A stretch of 64,000 bases of DNA from Sacculina carcini (taxonomy: Eukaryota; Arthropoda; Thecostraca; Sacculinidae), in contig OU696587.1 of NCBI GenBank assembly GCA_916048095.2, positions 3,186,579 through 3,250,578 of the forward strand. The letters run 5' to 3'. Under the pieces are notes generated by a model that did not search any database, was not told where the DNA came from, and worked only from the letters and a program-made list of their open reading frames with translations. How positions within the stretch are numbered: the stretch's first letter is position 1; every line of letters starts with the position of its first letter. Positions 46,821 to 58,410 of the stretch are shown here, in pieces. A program made the translations under genes and the position numbers.

Positions 46821-49316
46821 TTGATTATTTGCATTTACAGGCCACCAAATTCTGATTATCAAATGTTTCTTGAAAAAATTCATGAAAATTTAGATATAGC
46901 TTACCGGAAAAAATACTCTGATATTTATGTGTTCGGGGATTTCAATATTGACCTATTAAGTAATGGCAATATGACAACTGAATTCAAAAATTGCATGCAT
47001 TCATTCTCTTTATATCCTCTGACATCAAAGCCCACTAGATTGACAAACACAACAGCCACACTACTTGACCAAATATGGACAACAAATACACACTCAAACT
47101 CAGCCAACTACATAATTCAAAATGATATTTCAGACCATTGTCCCATTTTGTCATTTTTTAAAAATAGTAATAATGACAAGGGCAGGATGAATTATTCATA
47201 TAGAAGAAGTTTTTGCAAACAAACAATAGAAAAATTTAGACAAGACATATCCACCACTGATTGGTCAGCAGTAATGGAGTGTTCAGATGTTAATATAGCG
47301 TACGATTTATTCATCATGATATTTCACAAAAAATTCGAGGAAAACTTCCCTCTTTATATCCAAAAAATGAAACCGAAACAAAATTTAAATCCTTATTTAA
47401 CAAAAAGTCTAAAGGATTGTATACGTAAAAAACATAAACTTGAGAAACTATCAAAAAAGTGGCCAATCACGTTCAAAGAAGAATACAAAAAATACAGAAA
47501 CACCTTAACTCGAACACTGAGAGCAGCAAAAAATAAATTTTACAAAGATCAATTGAAAGAATTTCAAGGAAATCCGAAACAACATTGGCGAATAATAAAC
47601 ACTATCCTAGGGAGAAACATAGTAGAGAAAAACGATCTTTCTGCGATAGGTGATACTGATCTGGAGATTGCTAATAAGTTGAATGATCATTTTCTCACGG
47701 CTGGACTCTCTAACAATGACGTGTCACGCAACAATAGCTATATGAAATACCTGAACGAACCGGCAAACACTTCGTTGTACTTATATCCAACTGATCCAAT
47801 GGAAACAAGTGAATGTTTAAAAATCCTCAACAAAAATTCTGCAGGTTGTGATGACATTCCGCCGAGAATACTACGCGAAGTACGAGCGTTCATAAGTACT
47901 CCGTTATCTCACATTATAAATCTATCTTTCTCGACCGGTGTTTTTCCAGAAAAATTAAAAATAGCCAAAGTAGTGCCCGTGTTTAAAACAGGAGATAAAA
48001 ACAACATTAATAACTACCGACCAATCTCTCTATTACCGGCAGTAAGCAAAATAATTGAAAAGTTAATCTCAAGAAGACTAAACAAATACCTAGAAAAAAA
48101 TAACTTATTACATGAAAATCAATTCGGATTCAGGCCCAAACTTTCCACAGAAACTGCTATTCTAAAATTTACTTCAGAAATTTACAAAAAATTAGACGAA
48201 GGAGCTTTTGTAATAGGAATGTTCTTAGACCTCTCTAAAGCGTTTGATTCATTAGACCATGAGATATTAATGATAAAACTTGAAAACATTGGAATTAGGG
48301 GGCTTTGTTTAAAGCTATTTAAGAGCTACCTGGAAAACAGATTACAAACAGTATTTTATAATAACCGATACTCTACAAAAAAATATTTAAACAAAGGTGT
48401 ACCCCAGGGGTCGATTCTGGGGCCCATTCTTTTTCTTATATATGTGAATGACCTTTCTAACTCTAGCAAAAAACTAAGCTTCACCCTTTATGCAGATGAT
48501 ACAAATGCAATTTTGGCTAATAATAATATTGAGGATTTACATAGAGAAATTCAAGAAGAATTAAAGCAGGTACATGAATGGATATTACATAATCACTTGA
48601 AACTAAATACCAAAAAATCTAACTTTATATTGTTCCAAAACAGGTCAAGACAGCACACGTTTCCGAATGTTTATCTAAACGATCAAAAAATGGATAGAGT
48701 TGGAAAAACAAAATTCCTCGGCGTTATTATCGACGAAAATATAAATTGGAAAGACCATATTGAGCATGTATTTGGCAAAATTTCTAAAATTTGTGGTGTT
48801 TTATATAAAGTAAGATACCAGTTAACGACAGAAGCCTTAATTAGTATCTACTATACTCTTATATATCCTCATCTAATATATTGTAGCGCTAATTGGTCTT
48901 GCACATGGCCTTCCTTCCTTCTTAGAATCAAACTTATCCAAAACCGAGTTTTACGATGCATTGCTCACAAAAATAAATTCGGATCTATCAGCGATATTTA
49001 CCAAAATTTAAAAATTCAACAATTCCACACAATTCGAAACAAATTCTTGATCATACTCATCAGTAAAAATCTCAAATGCAAAAACCGTAAACACAACATA
49101 TTCACTCGGGAAAGCACTGTAATTAGTACACGAAGTAGTTATAATTTAACTCCACCAAGATTTCGAACAATGTTATTCAAGTACAGTATTCTGTATTACG
49201 GGCCTCAGTTGTGGAATGGTTTACCGATGTCTGTGAAGGAATTGTTATATATTGAGAGCGACGTGGAGAAAATAAAACAAGCTATAAATGCTTATTATAA
49301 AAATTTACCGACTTAA
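46821..49316 (+). CDS. 5'-truncated LINE ORF2 with intact reverse transcriptase
   Basis: 831 codons without a stop. The N-terminal half of the endonuclease is missing; the frame begins at IYRPPNSDY and retains VFGDFNIDL and SDHCPI. A linker follows, then RT: VVPVFKTGDKNNINNYRPIS, NQFGFRPKLST, LDLSKAFDSLDH, GVPQGSILGPILF, TLYADDTNAIL and KFLGVIIDENINWKDH, with C-terminal tail RTMLFKYSILYYGPQLWN. It has no RNase H and belongs to the CR1/L2/Jockey group, related to the fragment at 1-999. As 5' truncation is usual for LINE insertions, this copy cannot nick DNA itself although its RT frame is open. The true start codon is lost; the first codon given is nominal. Confidence 0.88.
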   Translation: MIICIYRPPNSDYQMFLEKIHENLDIAYRKKYSDIYVFGDFNIDLLSNGNMTTEFKNCMHSFSLYPLTSKPTRLTNTTATLLDQIWTTNTHSNSANYIIQNDISDHCPILSFFKNSNNDKGRMNYSYRRSFCKQTIEKFRQDISTTDWSAVMECSDVNIAYDLFIMIFHKKFEENFPLYIQKMKPKQNLNPYLTKSLKDCIRKKHKLEKLSKKWPITFKEEYKKYRNTLTRTLRAAKNKFYKDQLKEFQGNPKQHWRIINTILGRNIVEKNDLSAIGDTDLEIANKLNDHFLTAGLSNNDVSRNNSYMKYLNEPANTSLYLYPTDPMETSECLKILNKNSAGCDDIPPRILREVRAFISTPLSHIINLSFSTGVFPEKLKIAKVVPVFKTGDKNNINNYRPISLLPAVSKIIEKLISRRLNKYLEKNNLLHENQFGFRPKLSTETAILKFTSEIYKKLDEGAFVIGMFLDLSKAFDSLDHEILMIKLENIGIRGLCLKLFKSYLENRLQTVFYNNRYSTKKYLNKGVPQGSILGPILFLIYVNDLSNSSKKLSFTLYADDTNAILANNNIEDLHREIQEELKQVHEWILHNHLKLNTKKSNFILFQNRSRQHTFPNVYLNDQKMDRVGKTKFLGVIIDENINWKDHIEHVFGKISKICGVLYKVRYQLTTEALISIYYTLIYPHLIYCSANWSCTWPSFLLRIKLIQNRVLRCIAHKNKFGSISDIYQNLKIQQFHTIRNKFLIILISKNLKCKNRKHNIFTRESTVISTRSSYNLTPPRFRTMLFKYSILYYGPQLWNGLPMSVKELLYIESDVEKIKQAINAYYKNLPT

Positions 49317-49976
49317 CTCAGGTCAAAAGTTGCATGATGTAGTTTTGTTTTGCTATCAATTGTTACGTATTCGTGAATTTATGAATAAATATGAATCTTG
49401 GAAAGAGAATAGATATGTATGAATGTGTTTATGCATGAGGTATTGGTATGTTGTGTGTATATCTGTATCTTTATGTGTTTGCTTCCAAAATATTTGTCTG
49501 TTTGCGCATTGTGTGTATGTGTGGGTATGTGTATCATATGCGCGTATGTAATTGAATACGTGTTAGGTGTTGTATGGTCATATGTACGGAGACGAGTATG
49601 GGAGTTGTATACGCGTGCACTTTGTTTGCATATAGCCGTATGTTTGCGTATTGTTTCATGTGTATATGTGTATGAGAATATGTGTACGAATATGTATGGT
49701 AGACTGTGGTAGGTATGGTTATATGTTTGTTGTGTATCATTGTATATGAATAGTGTTTATATGTGATCGCGCGCCGTGATCGCGCGCGCATGAGTGTGCA
49801 TGTATGTACTTGTGTATAAATAACCTGGTTTGATAGCATTATTTCCACCTGTACAAGTGAAATGTAAGCCTGTCTATGAGCATTAGCTCGACGGGTCTTT
49901 TGCCAATTGTGATATTTATTGTTTGAACATTGTATATTTGTGTGTGGCAATACATGGTTAAATACAAATACAAATA
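49317..49976 (+). mobile_element. LINE 3' UTR with terminal hairpin and tail
   Basis: TG-rich sequence follows the stop. Near 49870-49898 lies a hairpin (CCTGTC...GACGGG around GAGC/GCTC), then GCAATACATGG and an (AAATAC)n tail ending about 49976. The layout parallels 4413-4534 of the other LINE. Confidence 0.65.
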
Positions 49977-50060
49977 CAATACACACAACAAAGCCATTCC
50001 TCTCAGTGCAAAAACGCTCTCCCTTCAAGTATGTACATCAAACACATGCAAACACACACA

Positions 50061-50061
<1 letters not shown>

Positions 50062-50136
<75 letters not shown>
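50062..50136. repeat. (CA)n microsatellite
   Basis: Uninterrupted CA run downstream of the LINE tail. Confidence 0.95.
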
Positions 50137-50143
<7 letters not shown>

Positions 50144-50205
50144 GGTTGACTCGTATGCGCTTGCTTGTGATAATATGAAGCGGCCATCAGCTGACTCTAA
50201 CTCTC

Positions 50206-50405
50206 TTCGACTCACGCTCAACTCAGAAGCGACGTGGCGTGCCACGTGGTGTCGTGGCCGCGCCGCCATGCCACGTGCCGCTGGCGGATACTTTGGCCTC
50301 GTGCAGGTCGAAGACCACGTGCGATTTGTTCTTCTGTTGCTCGCGCAAGCGGCGCTGGTACACGGGGTCGTTCTGGTCGTTCTCGAAGATGGCCTTGAGT
50401 GCTTG
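50206..50405 (-). CDS. GC-rich reading frame, unrecognised (possible exon)
   Basis: On the minus strand a frame reads LKAIFENDQNDPVYQRRLRE and KNKSHVVFDLHEAK before a stop near 50209. Base composition is far richer in G+C than its surroundings and the residues look protein-like. It abuts a MITE at 50412, which may have removed its acceptor. It lies downstream of, and on the same strand as, the ZASP-motif exon and could be a later exon of that gene. No family recognised. Confidence 0.3.
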
Positions 50406-50411
50406 CGGGAT

Positions 50412-50956
50412 TACTACAATATTGCCCTATGAACATATTAGCCACAAATGCCCGAGTACTCCCATACTCTGCAATAGGGCAATATTTTCACCTCGGCCAG
50501 TGTAGTGTCAAAGGCGTATCAAGTGCGAGAGTGCGACTGCGGCTTGTGGCCAATATGTTCACTTTTCACCACAGCATAATCTCAGTGGTTTTCAACACAA
50601 GACACGATTTTATACACAACACGCTAGCTAGCACCTTACATACTGTGCGGTTATTGGCTAGGCTCAGTAATCTAACTTGACTTAACCTGACCTGACCTGA
50701 CCTGACCTAGCCAATAACCGCACAGTATGTTAGGCGCTAGCTACTTGTTGTGTATAAACTCGTGCGTTGCGTTGAAAACCACTGAAATTACGCTATGGTG
50801 AAAAGTGAACATATTGGCCACAAGCCGCAGTCGCATTCACCGCACTTTGTACGCCTTTGACACTACGCTGGCCGAGGTGAAAATATTGCCCTATTGCAGA
50901 GTATGGGAGTACTCGGGCATTTTTGGCTAATATGTTCATAGGGCAATATTGTAGTA
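50412..50956. mobile_element. Fold-back MITE, copy 2
   Basis: 545 bp, ends TACTACAATATTGCCC on both sides, inverted. Same family as 8654-9186 with high similarity throughout. The spacer holds GACCTGACCTGACCTGACCT. Better preserved termini than copy 1. Confidence 0.88.
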
Positions 50957-50970
50957 CTCCCCTATCGGTC

Positions 50971-50973
50971 ACA

Positions 50974-51053
<80 letters not shown>
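50971..51053. repeat. (CA)n microsatellite
   Basis: CA run directly downstream of MITE copy 2. Confidence 0.95.
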
Positions 51054-51055
<2 letters not shown>

Positions 51056-51343
51056 GTTTAGCTAATATATTTTGTGCCAATTTTAGACACAAACAATCAC
51101 AATATGTTCCAACGTTTGTGAGACTCGTATTATAATGTTTTGGCTTCATCACACGGAGAAACACCTAAAATGTGGTTTTCTCATTTCAGCTTATCTGTGG
51201 CTACAGTTATTAGCTTTCCTTTGCTTTACTAGCTGGCGTTTGAAAATTGTTTTTCTTATTTGAAATATATTCAGGCAGGTGTGAATATTTCTCCGCTAAA
51301 CTGAGCCGGCAATAAGATGAAATCTGGTGCAACGAGAACCTAC

Positions 51344-51432
51344 GTTGATATTCCAGTCTGGTTTTCCAAAGACTGTGCAGCATTTCCTGGCGAGTAGAGA
51401 TCGATGGGAGTGTCGAACTGATGATGCACCAC
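51344..51432 (-). CDS. Probable ZASP/PDLIM-family exon (ZM motif)
   Basis: An 89-bp exon on the minus strand between acceptor TATGTTAACAG and donor AAC|GTAGGT. Its phase-0 translation contains VVHHQFDTPIDLYSPGN and SLENQTG, which matches the ZASP-like (ZM) motif pattern of hydrophobic-His-x-Gln-Phe/Tyr-x-Ser/Thr-Pro-Ile-x-Leu-Tyr-Ser. That motif lies between the PDZ and LIM parts of ALP/Enigma proteins and binds alpha-actinin at muscle Z-discs. No PDZ or LIM exon was found in the window, so the gene must have large introns extending beyond it or through the repeats. The TAG that would end the frame lies past the donor. Confidence 0.6.
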
Positions 51433-51449
51433 CTGTTAACATACAAACA

Positions 51450-52090
51450 ACATCATCACATGACCATATCCCTCATCTATCCAGGCATCTAATATGAACC
51501 ATTGAAAATACACAGACCACAACAAAATTGTCACTCCCACTTTTTCTCTTATTACTTCATGTTTTTTTGCTAGTTGCTCATACATAGATGTGCAAAACAT
51601 GAAGCAACAAAGCGCTCATTGGAGACAATATTGAGCGATTAATGACTGATGTGACTAGTACAGCATTCAAGTCTGCCCCGTGTTCATAATACACGGACGA
51701 CCCCAGTAATGGGTTCGAGGATTCCTGTTATTATAAAAATGTATTTGTTGAACCTATGCATTATATTTTTTTCTGAAAAAGTTTTGCTAAATCCTCATCA
51801 GGGAGTTGTATGATCTAATATTGGATACAAAAGTTTTGTTATTACGTCGTTTAAATTTTTATATTTTAGTATACCTATCGATAATACGAGAAGGGGGTAC
51901 GAGAACTGACCGCGGGTATAATGGGGGTGCGAGATCTGAGTGCTGTTTTCAGAGGGGTGCGAACACTGAGAAAGGTTAAGAAACACTGGACTATATGTAT
52001 GAATGTATGAATTTACGTAGTTATGTATGAATTTGTGTATGGATTCACGTATGGATGTCCGTGTGTGTGAGAGTGCGTGAATGTAGTGAC
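51450..52090. other. Probable intron; hAT-like end fragment
   Basis: Near 51888-51992 the sequence GGGGGTACGAGAAC and GGTTAAGAAACACTGG resembles a degraded hAT MITE right end. Its left end was not found. Confidence 0.4.
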
Positions 52091-52150
52091 ATGGCTGTAG
52101 ATATCTACAGCCGGCTCTAGTAGTGGCTCTATAGCCATATCTACAGCCGC
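52091..52150. repeat. Perfect 20-bp palindrome and partial repeats
   Basis: GGCTGTAGATATCTACAGCC at 52091-52110, followed by GGCTCTAGTAG, GGCTCTATAGCC and ATCTACAGCCGCCTCTAGTA, which repeat parts of it. Confidence 0.8.
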
Positions 52151-52162
52151 CTCTAGTACCAA

Positions 52163-52604
52163 GTGATCCAACGTACCATCTGGTCAAACGCTGATGCGAT
52201 GAACACCGGCCGTGGGTGAATCTGACAGTGACGTATCTAGAAACTGAAATATGCGAGTGACCATCTATAAGCAGAAGCTATAAGCTAAGCTATAAGCTAT
52301 ATTTATTAGCTGTATGTTATATCCGAACCTCATTACAGGTATACAGAGCCTAAACTAACCAAGTCTAGCCTAACATAACCCACCTAACCCAACCAAACAT
52401 TATCTAACCTAACCTAACCAAAGCTAACCTACCCTACCATAAACTTCACATAGCTGATAAAAATTATCAAAGATAGTCACTCACATAACTCAGTCTCTAG
52501 ATACGCCACTGTCAGATTCACTCACGGCCTGTAGCATCGTGGCTAACGCTCGGTGTTTATCGCATCGCAGTAAGCGTTGGATCAGTTGGTACGTTGGCGT
52601 AAAT
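52163..52604. mobile_element. Fold-back MITE with CCTAACC-rich centre
   Basis: About 440 bp. The left arm (CCAACGTACCA near 52168, GTGAATCTGACAGTGACG near 52215) is mirrored on the right (CGCCACTGTCAGATTCACTC near 52505, TGGTACGTTGG near 52588). The centre (52380-52435) is rich in CCTAACC/CCTAA-like strings. Non-coding. Confidence 0.7.
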
Positions 52605-53380
52605 GGTCGTAGCCCCCTCTGAGTTCCCTACTTGATAGTTGTTACTGTATATTGCGTGTCATGTGTACTTTGTGTTCTAAAAACTATTTGCGGAAATTAA
52701 TGGAATGACTGAATGAAAAAATGAATATGTGAGATATAAGAGAACGTGAGTAGACCCCTGATATAAGATACCTTTTCAAGTCTCCCGAAAACAGGATCTC
52801 GTAAATGCTTGCCTCGTGTTTGAGATATTTATCTTAGGAGCATTTTGCGGAACCAACTGTGAATCTAGCATACTGCTGCACAATTCACCATATTGTTTGT
52901 TGGTGCCGCCACTGGTTAGGGGATATCATATGGTTGCATGATAGTTCTATCATTTTATCTGTACCTGTCATATCTGAGTTGTATCGGCACTAGAACAAGT
53001 CTGACAACTTGTTCCCGCAACTATTCAGCCACCAACTGGTTTTATTTCAGCCCTAAATAGACTTCATACGTCATAATTCCAACAAGTTCGTAAATATATC
53101 TGTTTGCTAGAAAGACAGGCCGGAATTTTGAGAAATCCATAATTTCAAGGAGTTTGCAAATAACACTTTGTATTTAGTGATTTTTGTTTGCAGTCATTTT
53201 ATTATTTTATCTACGAATTTGGTCTTTTTTCCGTTGTTACTGTGTCATTTTGCGTTCTGTTCTGATTGTGAGAGCACAATTCTCATAAAAATAAACACTC
53301 ACATACACACACGTGCATGAACAACATGCACCTGCATAAACACACATGCACATATGTATTTACGTTTGTTTGTTTGAGTC

Positions 53381-53382
<2 letters not shown>
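52605..53382. other. Non-coding, no feature recognised
   Basis: AT-rich, probably intronic. No coding similarity or repeat ends seen. Confidence 0.5.

Positions 53383-53471
<89 letters not shown>
53383..53471. repeat. (TG)n microsatellite
   Basis: A TG run with one T interruption. A second, shorter run is at 53618-53647. Confidence 0.95.
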
Positions 53472-53474
<3 letters not shown>

Positions 53475-53604
53475 TGGATATGTGTATCCACAAACGTCCT
53501 ATTATATACGCACACACAGATATACACATGCGGAGATTCCCATGTAGATCTGGATCATTTTCCTCTAATACTTCCGGCTTTCAGAATCTATGGCTGTTTG
53601 TATG

Positions 53605-53645
<41 letters not shown>

Positions 53646-53771
53646 TTGTTTGTGTATACCAAAACACTGTTAGATATGCAGGTTTGTCTGTCTATCTGCT
53701 CTTTCTGTGCGTACATACGCACGCGCGGCTCTCGCTTTGTTTGACTGTGTTTACGCGCAGTGCGTCATGCG

Positions 53772-55361
53772 TAGTGATGCAAAAAAAACGTTTTTTTTTG
53801 TTGCGGTTTTTTTTGCAAAAAAAAACATGTTTTTTTAGGTTTTTTTTGGTTTTTTTGGTTTTTTTTAGAATTAGCCCCAATTGTCATCGGATGTTAGATT
53901 TTAGTACATAGAAATGAGTTCAATTGATGTTTTGTACATCTTTACGTGTCTTATTTCAAAGATAATTTGATAATAGTATAAAAAACAAGAATATTTATCA
54001 ATAAATACCTCAGGAGACTGTTTGAAAGTGCATCCGGGTCCGGTGGTTTAGGTTTTTTTCATTGATAAAACCCATGTTTTTAAAGATGGTTTTAATTATG
54101 TGGATATTTGAAATAATTTGTCAGCATAACAAAACAAATTCATTGAATAATCCTGTTTTTTTTAAAAGAAACCATGTTTTTTATGAAAAAATGCAATGAT
54201 GTTTTTCAAACTGGTTTTAAATTCGTTTTATTAATGTACAGGTCCAGAAAATGTTGGCAGCAGAACAAGACAAGCTAATTGGTTGGTCAAGTGTTTTTTT
54301 GACAAACGTTCATTTAAACTAACGCTTTTTTAATGAAACAATGTTTTCTAAAACAGTATCTATGTAAGATAGATTTGATTGATGTACGTTCAAATAACTT
54401 TTGTATAGCAAGTAGCCTGCTGGTACGTATAAGCGGCTGGTTAAACCACTTATTTTAAACTGTTCTTTTGAACCATGTTTTTTTCAAAATATATTTTTTG
54501 GAAAAACTTTTTTCGTAGATGTAGAGATTGGGAAAAAAATTGGCGGCAGATCAAGGAAAGTTTAACCAAATTAACTGTTTTTTTTATTAGTAACCTGTTT
54601 TTAAAACTGGTTTTATGGATGATGGTTTCTTTAATGTAGTTATTTGTGTTCAAATACTTTTTTGTACATCAAATATATTTCCTCAGTTGTTTTTTTTTCC
54701 TACACGAAATTTTTTTCCGTTTTTCTGGTCCGTTGCCACTGCGACCCGCTTTTATTCGTAGTCTCATTAGGGACACTAAGTTTATGTGCATATTTGTAGT
54801 AATTGTGTAAATATTTGCAGTGTTTGTACTTTTATATTTGCAAATAATTGATCTGTTGAATGAAATGATGAAACTTATTATAATCAACGTAGTTCATTTC
54901 TGGTAGGAAAAAGGTAATATGTAAGAAACAATAATAAATTGTGCCACCTGTTGTTTTTTAAAACAGTTTCACATTTTAGCATAAGAAACGGTTCTCAAAC
55001 CCTGCTTTCTTACACAATGATTAACTCAATAATTGAATGCAAAACTGTACTGTACATAGAAGTGCCGCACAGTACCGTGCAAACAATGATATTAGGCCTT
55101 TCAGACACATTATAACAATTATATTGTGCATATTTAATGATAATTCAATTTGATAGGGTCACTAATAGCATGAATAACCCATGTGTTGATGAAAATAATT
55201 CATTTAACATCCCAAATATATCATTTCCATAATTTGAATTCTTTGCATGACTCTTCAAAAAAAACCAAAAAGAACGTGTTTTTTTTGGTCGCGTTTTTTT
55301 TTGGCAAAAAAAACGGTTTTTTTTAAAAAAACCGTCGGTTTTTTTTGAGGTCGCATCTCTA
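53772..55361. mobile_element. hAT-like non-autonomous element, T-run rich
   Basis: Ends TAGTGATGC and, inverted, TAGAGATGC, followed by A/T homopolymer runs (runs of eight T or A repeated many times). Flanked by 8-bp near-duplications GTCATGCG (53764-53771) and GTTATGCG (55362-55369), which match at seven of eight positions. No transposase frame. The 8-bp duplication and terminus fit hAT. Confidence 0.75.
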
Positions 55362-55420
55362 GTTATGCGTAGTGCGTAGTGTATTGTCGCAGCCATATTA
55401 TGACTCATCGCGGTAAACGC

Positions 55421-55507
55421 TTTGTTTGACTGTGCTTACGCGCAGCGCGTTATGAGTAGTGCGTAGTGTGTTATCGCAGCCATATTATGACTCATCGCGG
55501 TAAACGC
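55421..55507 (+). repeat. Complete 87-bp 5' monomer of the RTE LINE
   Basis: Begins CTTTGTTTGACTGTGCTTAC and ends CATCGCGGTAAACG. The preceding monomer is interrupted by the hAT element. The ORF ATG (55487) lies inside this monomer. Confidence 0.8.
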
Positions 55508-58410
55508 TCGCGCCTGCGAGGGCGTCGACCCAGTCAGCAAAGGACGGATCTGCGGTTTGCCAGCCGGGACCGTGAGGTTGCTTTAACAACCCATGCTTTA
55601 ACTATAGCCACATTTAACGTGCGAACACTGACAGACGATCGCCGACTAACTGAACTCGTCAGACTAGCTGCCGATTTGCAAATTCAACTTATTGCCGTAC
55701 AGGAGCATAGGCGCCGCTGCACTCTTCAACTTTCGTCAGTGGACGTCGGGGCGGGCTGGACTTTCTGGTACGCGTCTGCTAGTCAGGCTGGTCAAGGCGG
55801 AGTCGGATTTCTTCTTTCACCTCAGATGACTTCGTCACTTCTGAGGATGAACGTCCTGCACGGTAGAATCGTGACGGCCACATTCCAGCTGAAGACAGCT
55901 CGGCTACATATCGCCAACTGTTACTTGCCAACAGCATGCACCCGAAACACCACGGAAAACGAGGCGTGCCTGGACATTCTGACTTCATTCCAGGAATGCC
56001 AGCCTCGCAGAGACCTGACTTGTCTCGTCGGGGACTTTAACACCGACTTGCGGCAAGTGGCCATTCATCCTGGTAGTGAAAGATTTCAGTCTGCACACAC
56101 CGAGCTAGTGGAGGACTTCATCACGAGCAGCGAACTTACACCGATCAACGGCTACATGCGCCTGAAGAGACAGCATCATCATTATACGTTTGTTGGTCCA
56201 CAGCGCCGCAGAGCCAGGCTTGACTACATATGTGTTCCCATAGAAGAAGACGTCTGGTGAGGAAAATTACACTCATTCGGCCAAAGTGCATAATATCCGA
56301 CCACGCCCTTGTCGCATGTAAGTTGAAAACCATCGTCTGGCCTAGTCGACACAATAAGCAGATTAAGCAGCCTGACTGGTCTGCCTTGAAGACGCCAGCC
56401 GTCCAACAGCGATTTGTCGGAACAGTGATGAATATATATGACCGACAGCTCAACCAGGGCGATTCGTTCGACGAGCTCACAGCAGCGGTGTGTCGAGCTG
56501 CGGAACTCCTGCTACCGTCCAAGTCCCGTCACTGCACATTCAGTGAGTGGAATGATGATGTCATACTGGAAAAACTGCGTCGGCGAGTTCTCTCAGCTCC
56601 CGCTCACCTCAGAGACGCGCAACTGGAAGATCTTCTACATGCACACAAGAAGCGCCGAGAGTTGCGGATCAAAGAAGCCGCGGATGCCATTTCGTGCCAC
56701 TTGGAAGCTGGACGAAGCGCTGCCATATGGAAAATTATTGACGATTTGACTGGTCGTAAGCGTATTCCACCAAGTTTCATCCCAGCTGAGAGTATTGAGG
56801 AACGTTTGACGACGGTGAGGGACTATTTTTCGTCACTGCTGAACCAAGCTGAGTCTGATGAGGCATTCATTTCAACTCTAGCGCTGCCACCCAGACCCCC
56901 GATCGTCGAAACTGCCGTCACATCACAGGAGCTTGCTACAGCAGCCCATGCTGTAGCGACCGGCAAAGCAGCAGGCAAGGATGGCATTCCATCGGATGTA
57001 TGGAAGATTGGATCGCTGGCCAACCTTTTGTTGCCTTTTGTCAACAGCGTTGTGCTCAGCGCTCAGCCTCCACCCGAATGGCTGGTGTCGATAATAATCA
57101 CAGTCCCAAAAAAAGGTGGCGATACCAGTATCAACAATCAGCGTGGTATATCCCTGATGTCTGCAGCGGCTAAACTCTGCAACCGAGTTCTGCTCAATCG
57201 GCTTCGCTCCCAGATGGACGATGTTCTTCTAAGTACGCAGGCCGGCTTCCGCAAGCACAGAGGCACAACTGAGCAGATTGCTGCACTTCGTGTCGTTCTA
57301 GACGACTGCAGAACCCGAAAGAAGCAGATCTTCGTGGTGTTTTTGGATTTTTCGAAGGCGTTCGACCGAGTGGACCGAAGAGCACTGCAACAAATACTGT
57401 TGATTTACTGTGACTCCAAAATGTTTGTCGACGCCGTCATGAGCCTCTACACGGACACCACCGCTTGTGTGCGGACACCCTGCGGTCTGACGAAGCCATT
57501 CGACACAAGCACTGGCGTTTTGCAGGGCGATACTCTGGCGCCATATTTATTCATCATAGTCATGGACTACGTAATGCGACGCAGTCTGCTGGACAGTAGT
57601 GCCTACACAGTGCGCCGCCGACTGTCATCACGATATCCTGCAGTTAGACTCTGCGCTCTGGCATATGCTGATGATATCGCCATTGTTGCCGACAATGCAG
57701 CAGACGCGCAGAGTCAGCTGGACCGGTTCGAGGACGTTGCATCAACGGTCGGGCTGCATTTGAATGAAGCCAAATGTGAATACATGGCGGTAGGCAGTGA
57801 AGACACAGCCACCATCAAGACGAAATCGGGTGCTCTGCTAAAACTCACCGCTGACTTTTCCTATCTCGGTAGTGAAATGTCGAATAGCCGAGCGGCGTAC
57901 CGTCGACGCCGACAGCTGGCCTGGCTGGCCGCCCGCAGACTTTCCAGTGTTTGGACTTCAAACGCATCAATACAGGCCAAAATTCGTCTGTTCGCTGCCT
58001 GTGTGCAGTCCACACTGATTTATGGTGGCGAAACGTGGGCATTGACAGAGACGCTGAGTGAGGAAGTCGATGCGGGACATCGTGCTCTCCTACGGTATTG
58101 CGCTGGTATCCGCTACCCAACTATTGTTATCAGCAGCAGCCTCTACGCTCAGACTGACACGGTGCAGGTGTCTCGTACTCTGCGCACGAGGAGACTGACA
58201 CTACTGGGACATGTGCTGCGCCGGCCTGATGTGCCGCTGGCTGTCGTGTTGTCCAGTCCGCCTACCGAGCCACGACGTCGAGGCGGTGCCCTGCGTTTCA
58301 CTTACCGGCAGCAGATGGAGGAAGACCTGCAGCGGCTCGGTCTGACGCTTAGTAGTGCAGCTGCAACGGCTACTAATCGCCAGCAGTGGAACCGGCTGAT
58401 ACACCAGTGA
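55487..58410 (+). pseudogene. RTE-type LINE ORF: endonuclease and reverse transcriptase, frameshifted
   Basis: The first frame (ATG 55487 to 56260) is an AP endonuclease: LTIATFNVRTLTDDRRL, LIAVQEHRRR (Glu), LVGDFNTDLR and RARLDYICVP. The frame then changes near 56245-56265, and the second frame (to 58410) continues with CIISDHALVACK, the endonuclease C-terminus. RT follows: DGIPSDVWK, ISLMSAAAKLCNRVLLNRL, QAGFRKHRGTTEQI, FLDFSKAFDRVDR, GVLQGDTLAPYLF, CALAYADDIAIVA and LNEAKCEYMAV, ending with a long RTE-type thumb (LIYGGETWAL, LLGHVLRRPD). One indel is enough to explain the break. It is otherwise complete, so it decayed only recently or carries a sequencing indel. Confidence 0.85.

Noticed and set aside
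49750..49795. GATCGCGCGC palindromic string as a regulatory site
   Set aside because: Short alternating purine-pyrimidine sequence in a LINE 3' UTR; could form Z-DNA but nothing supports a function.
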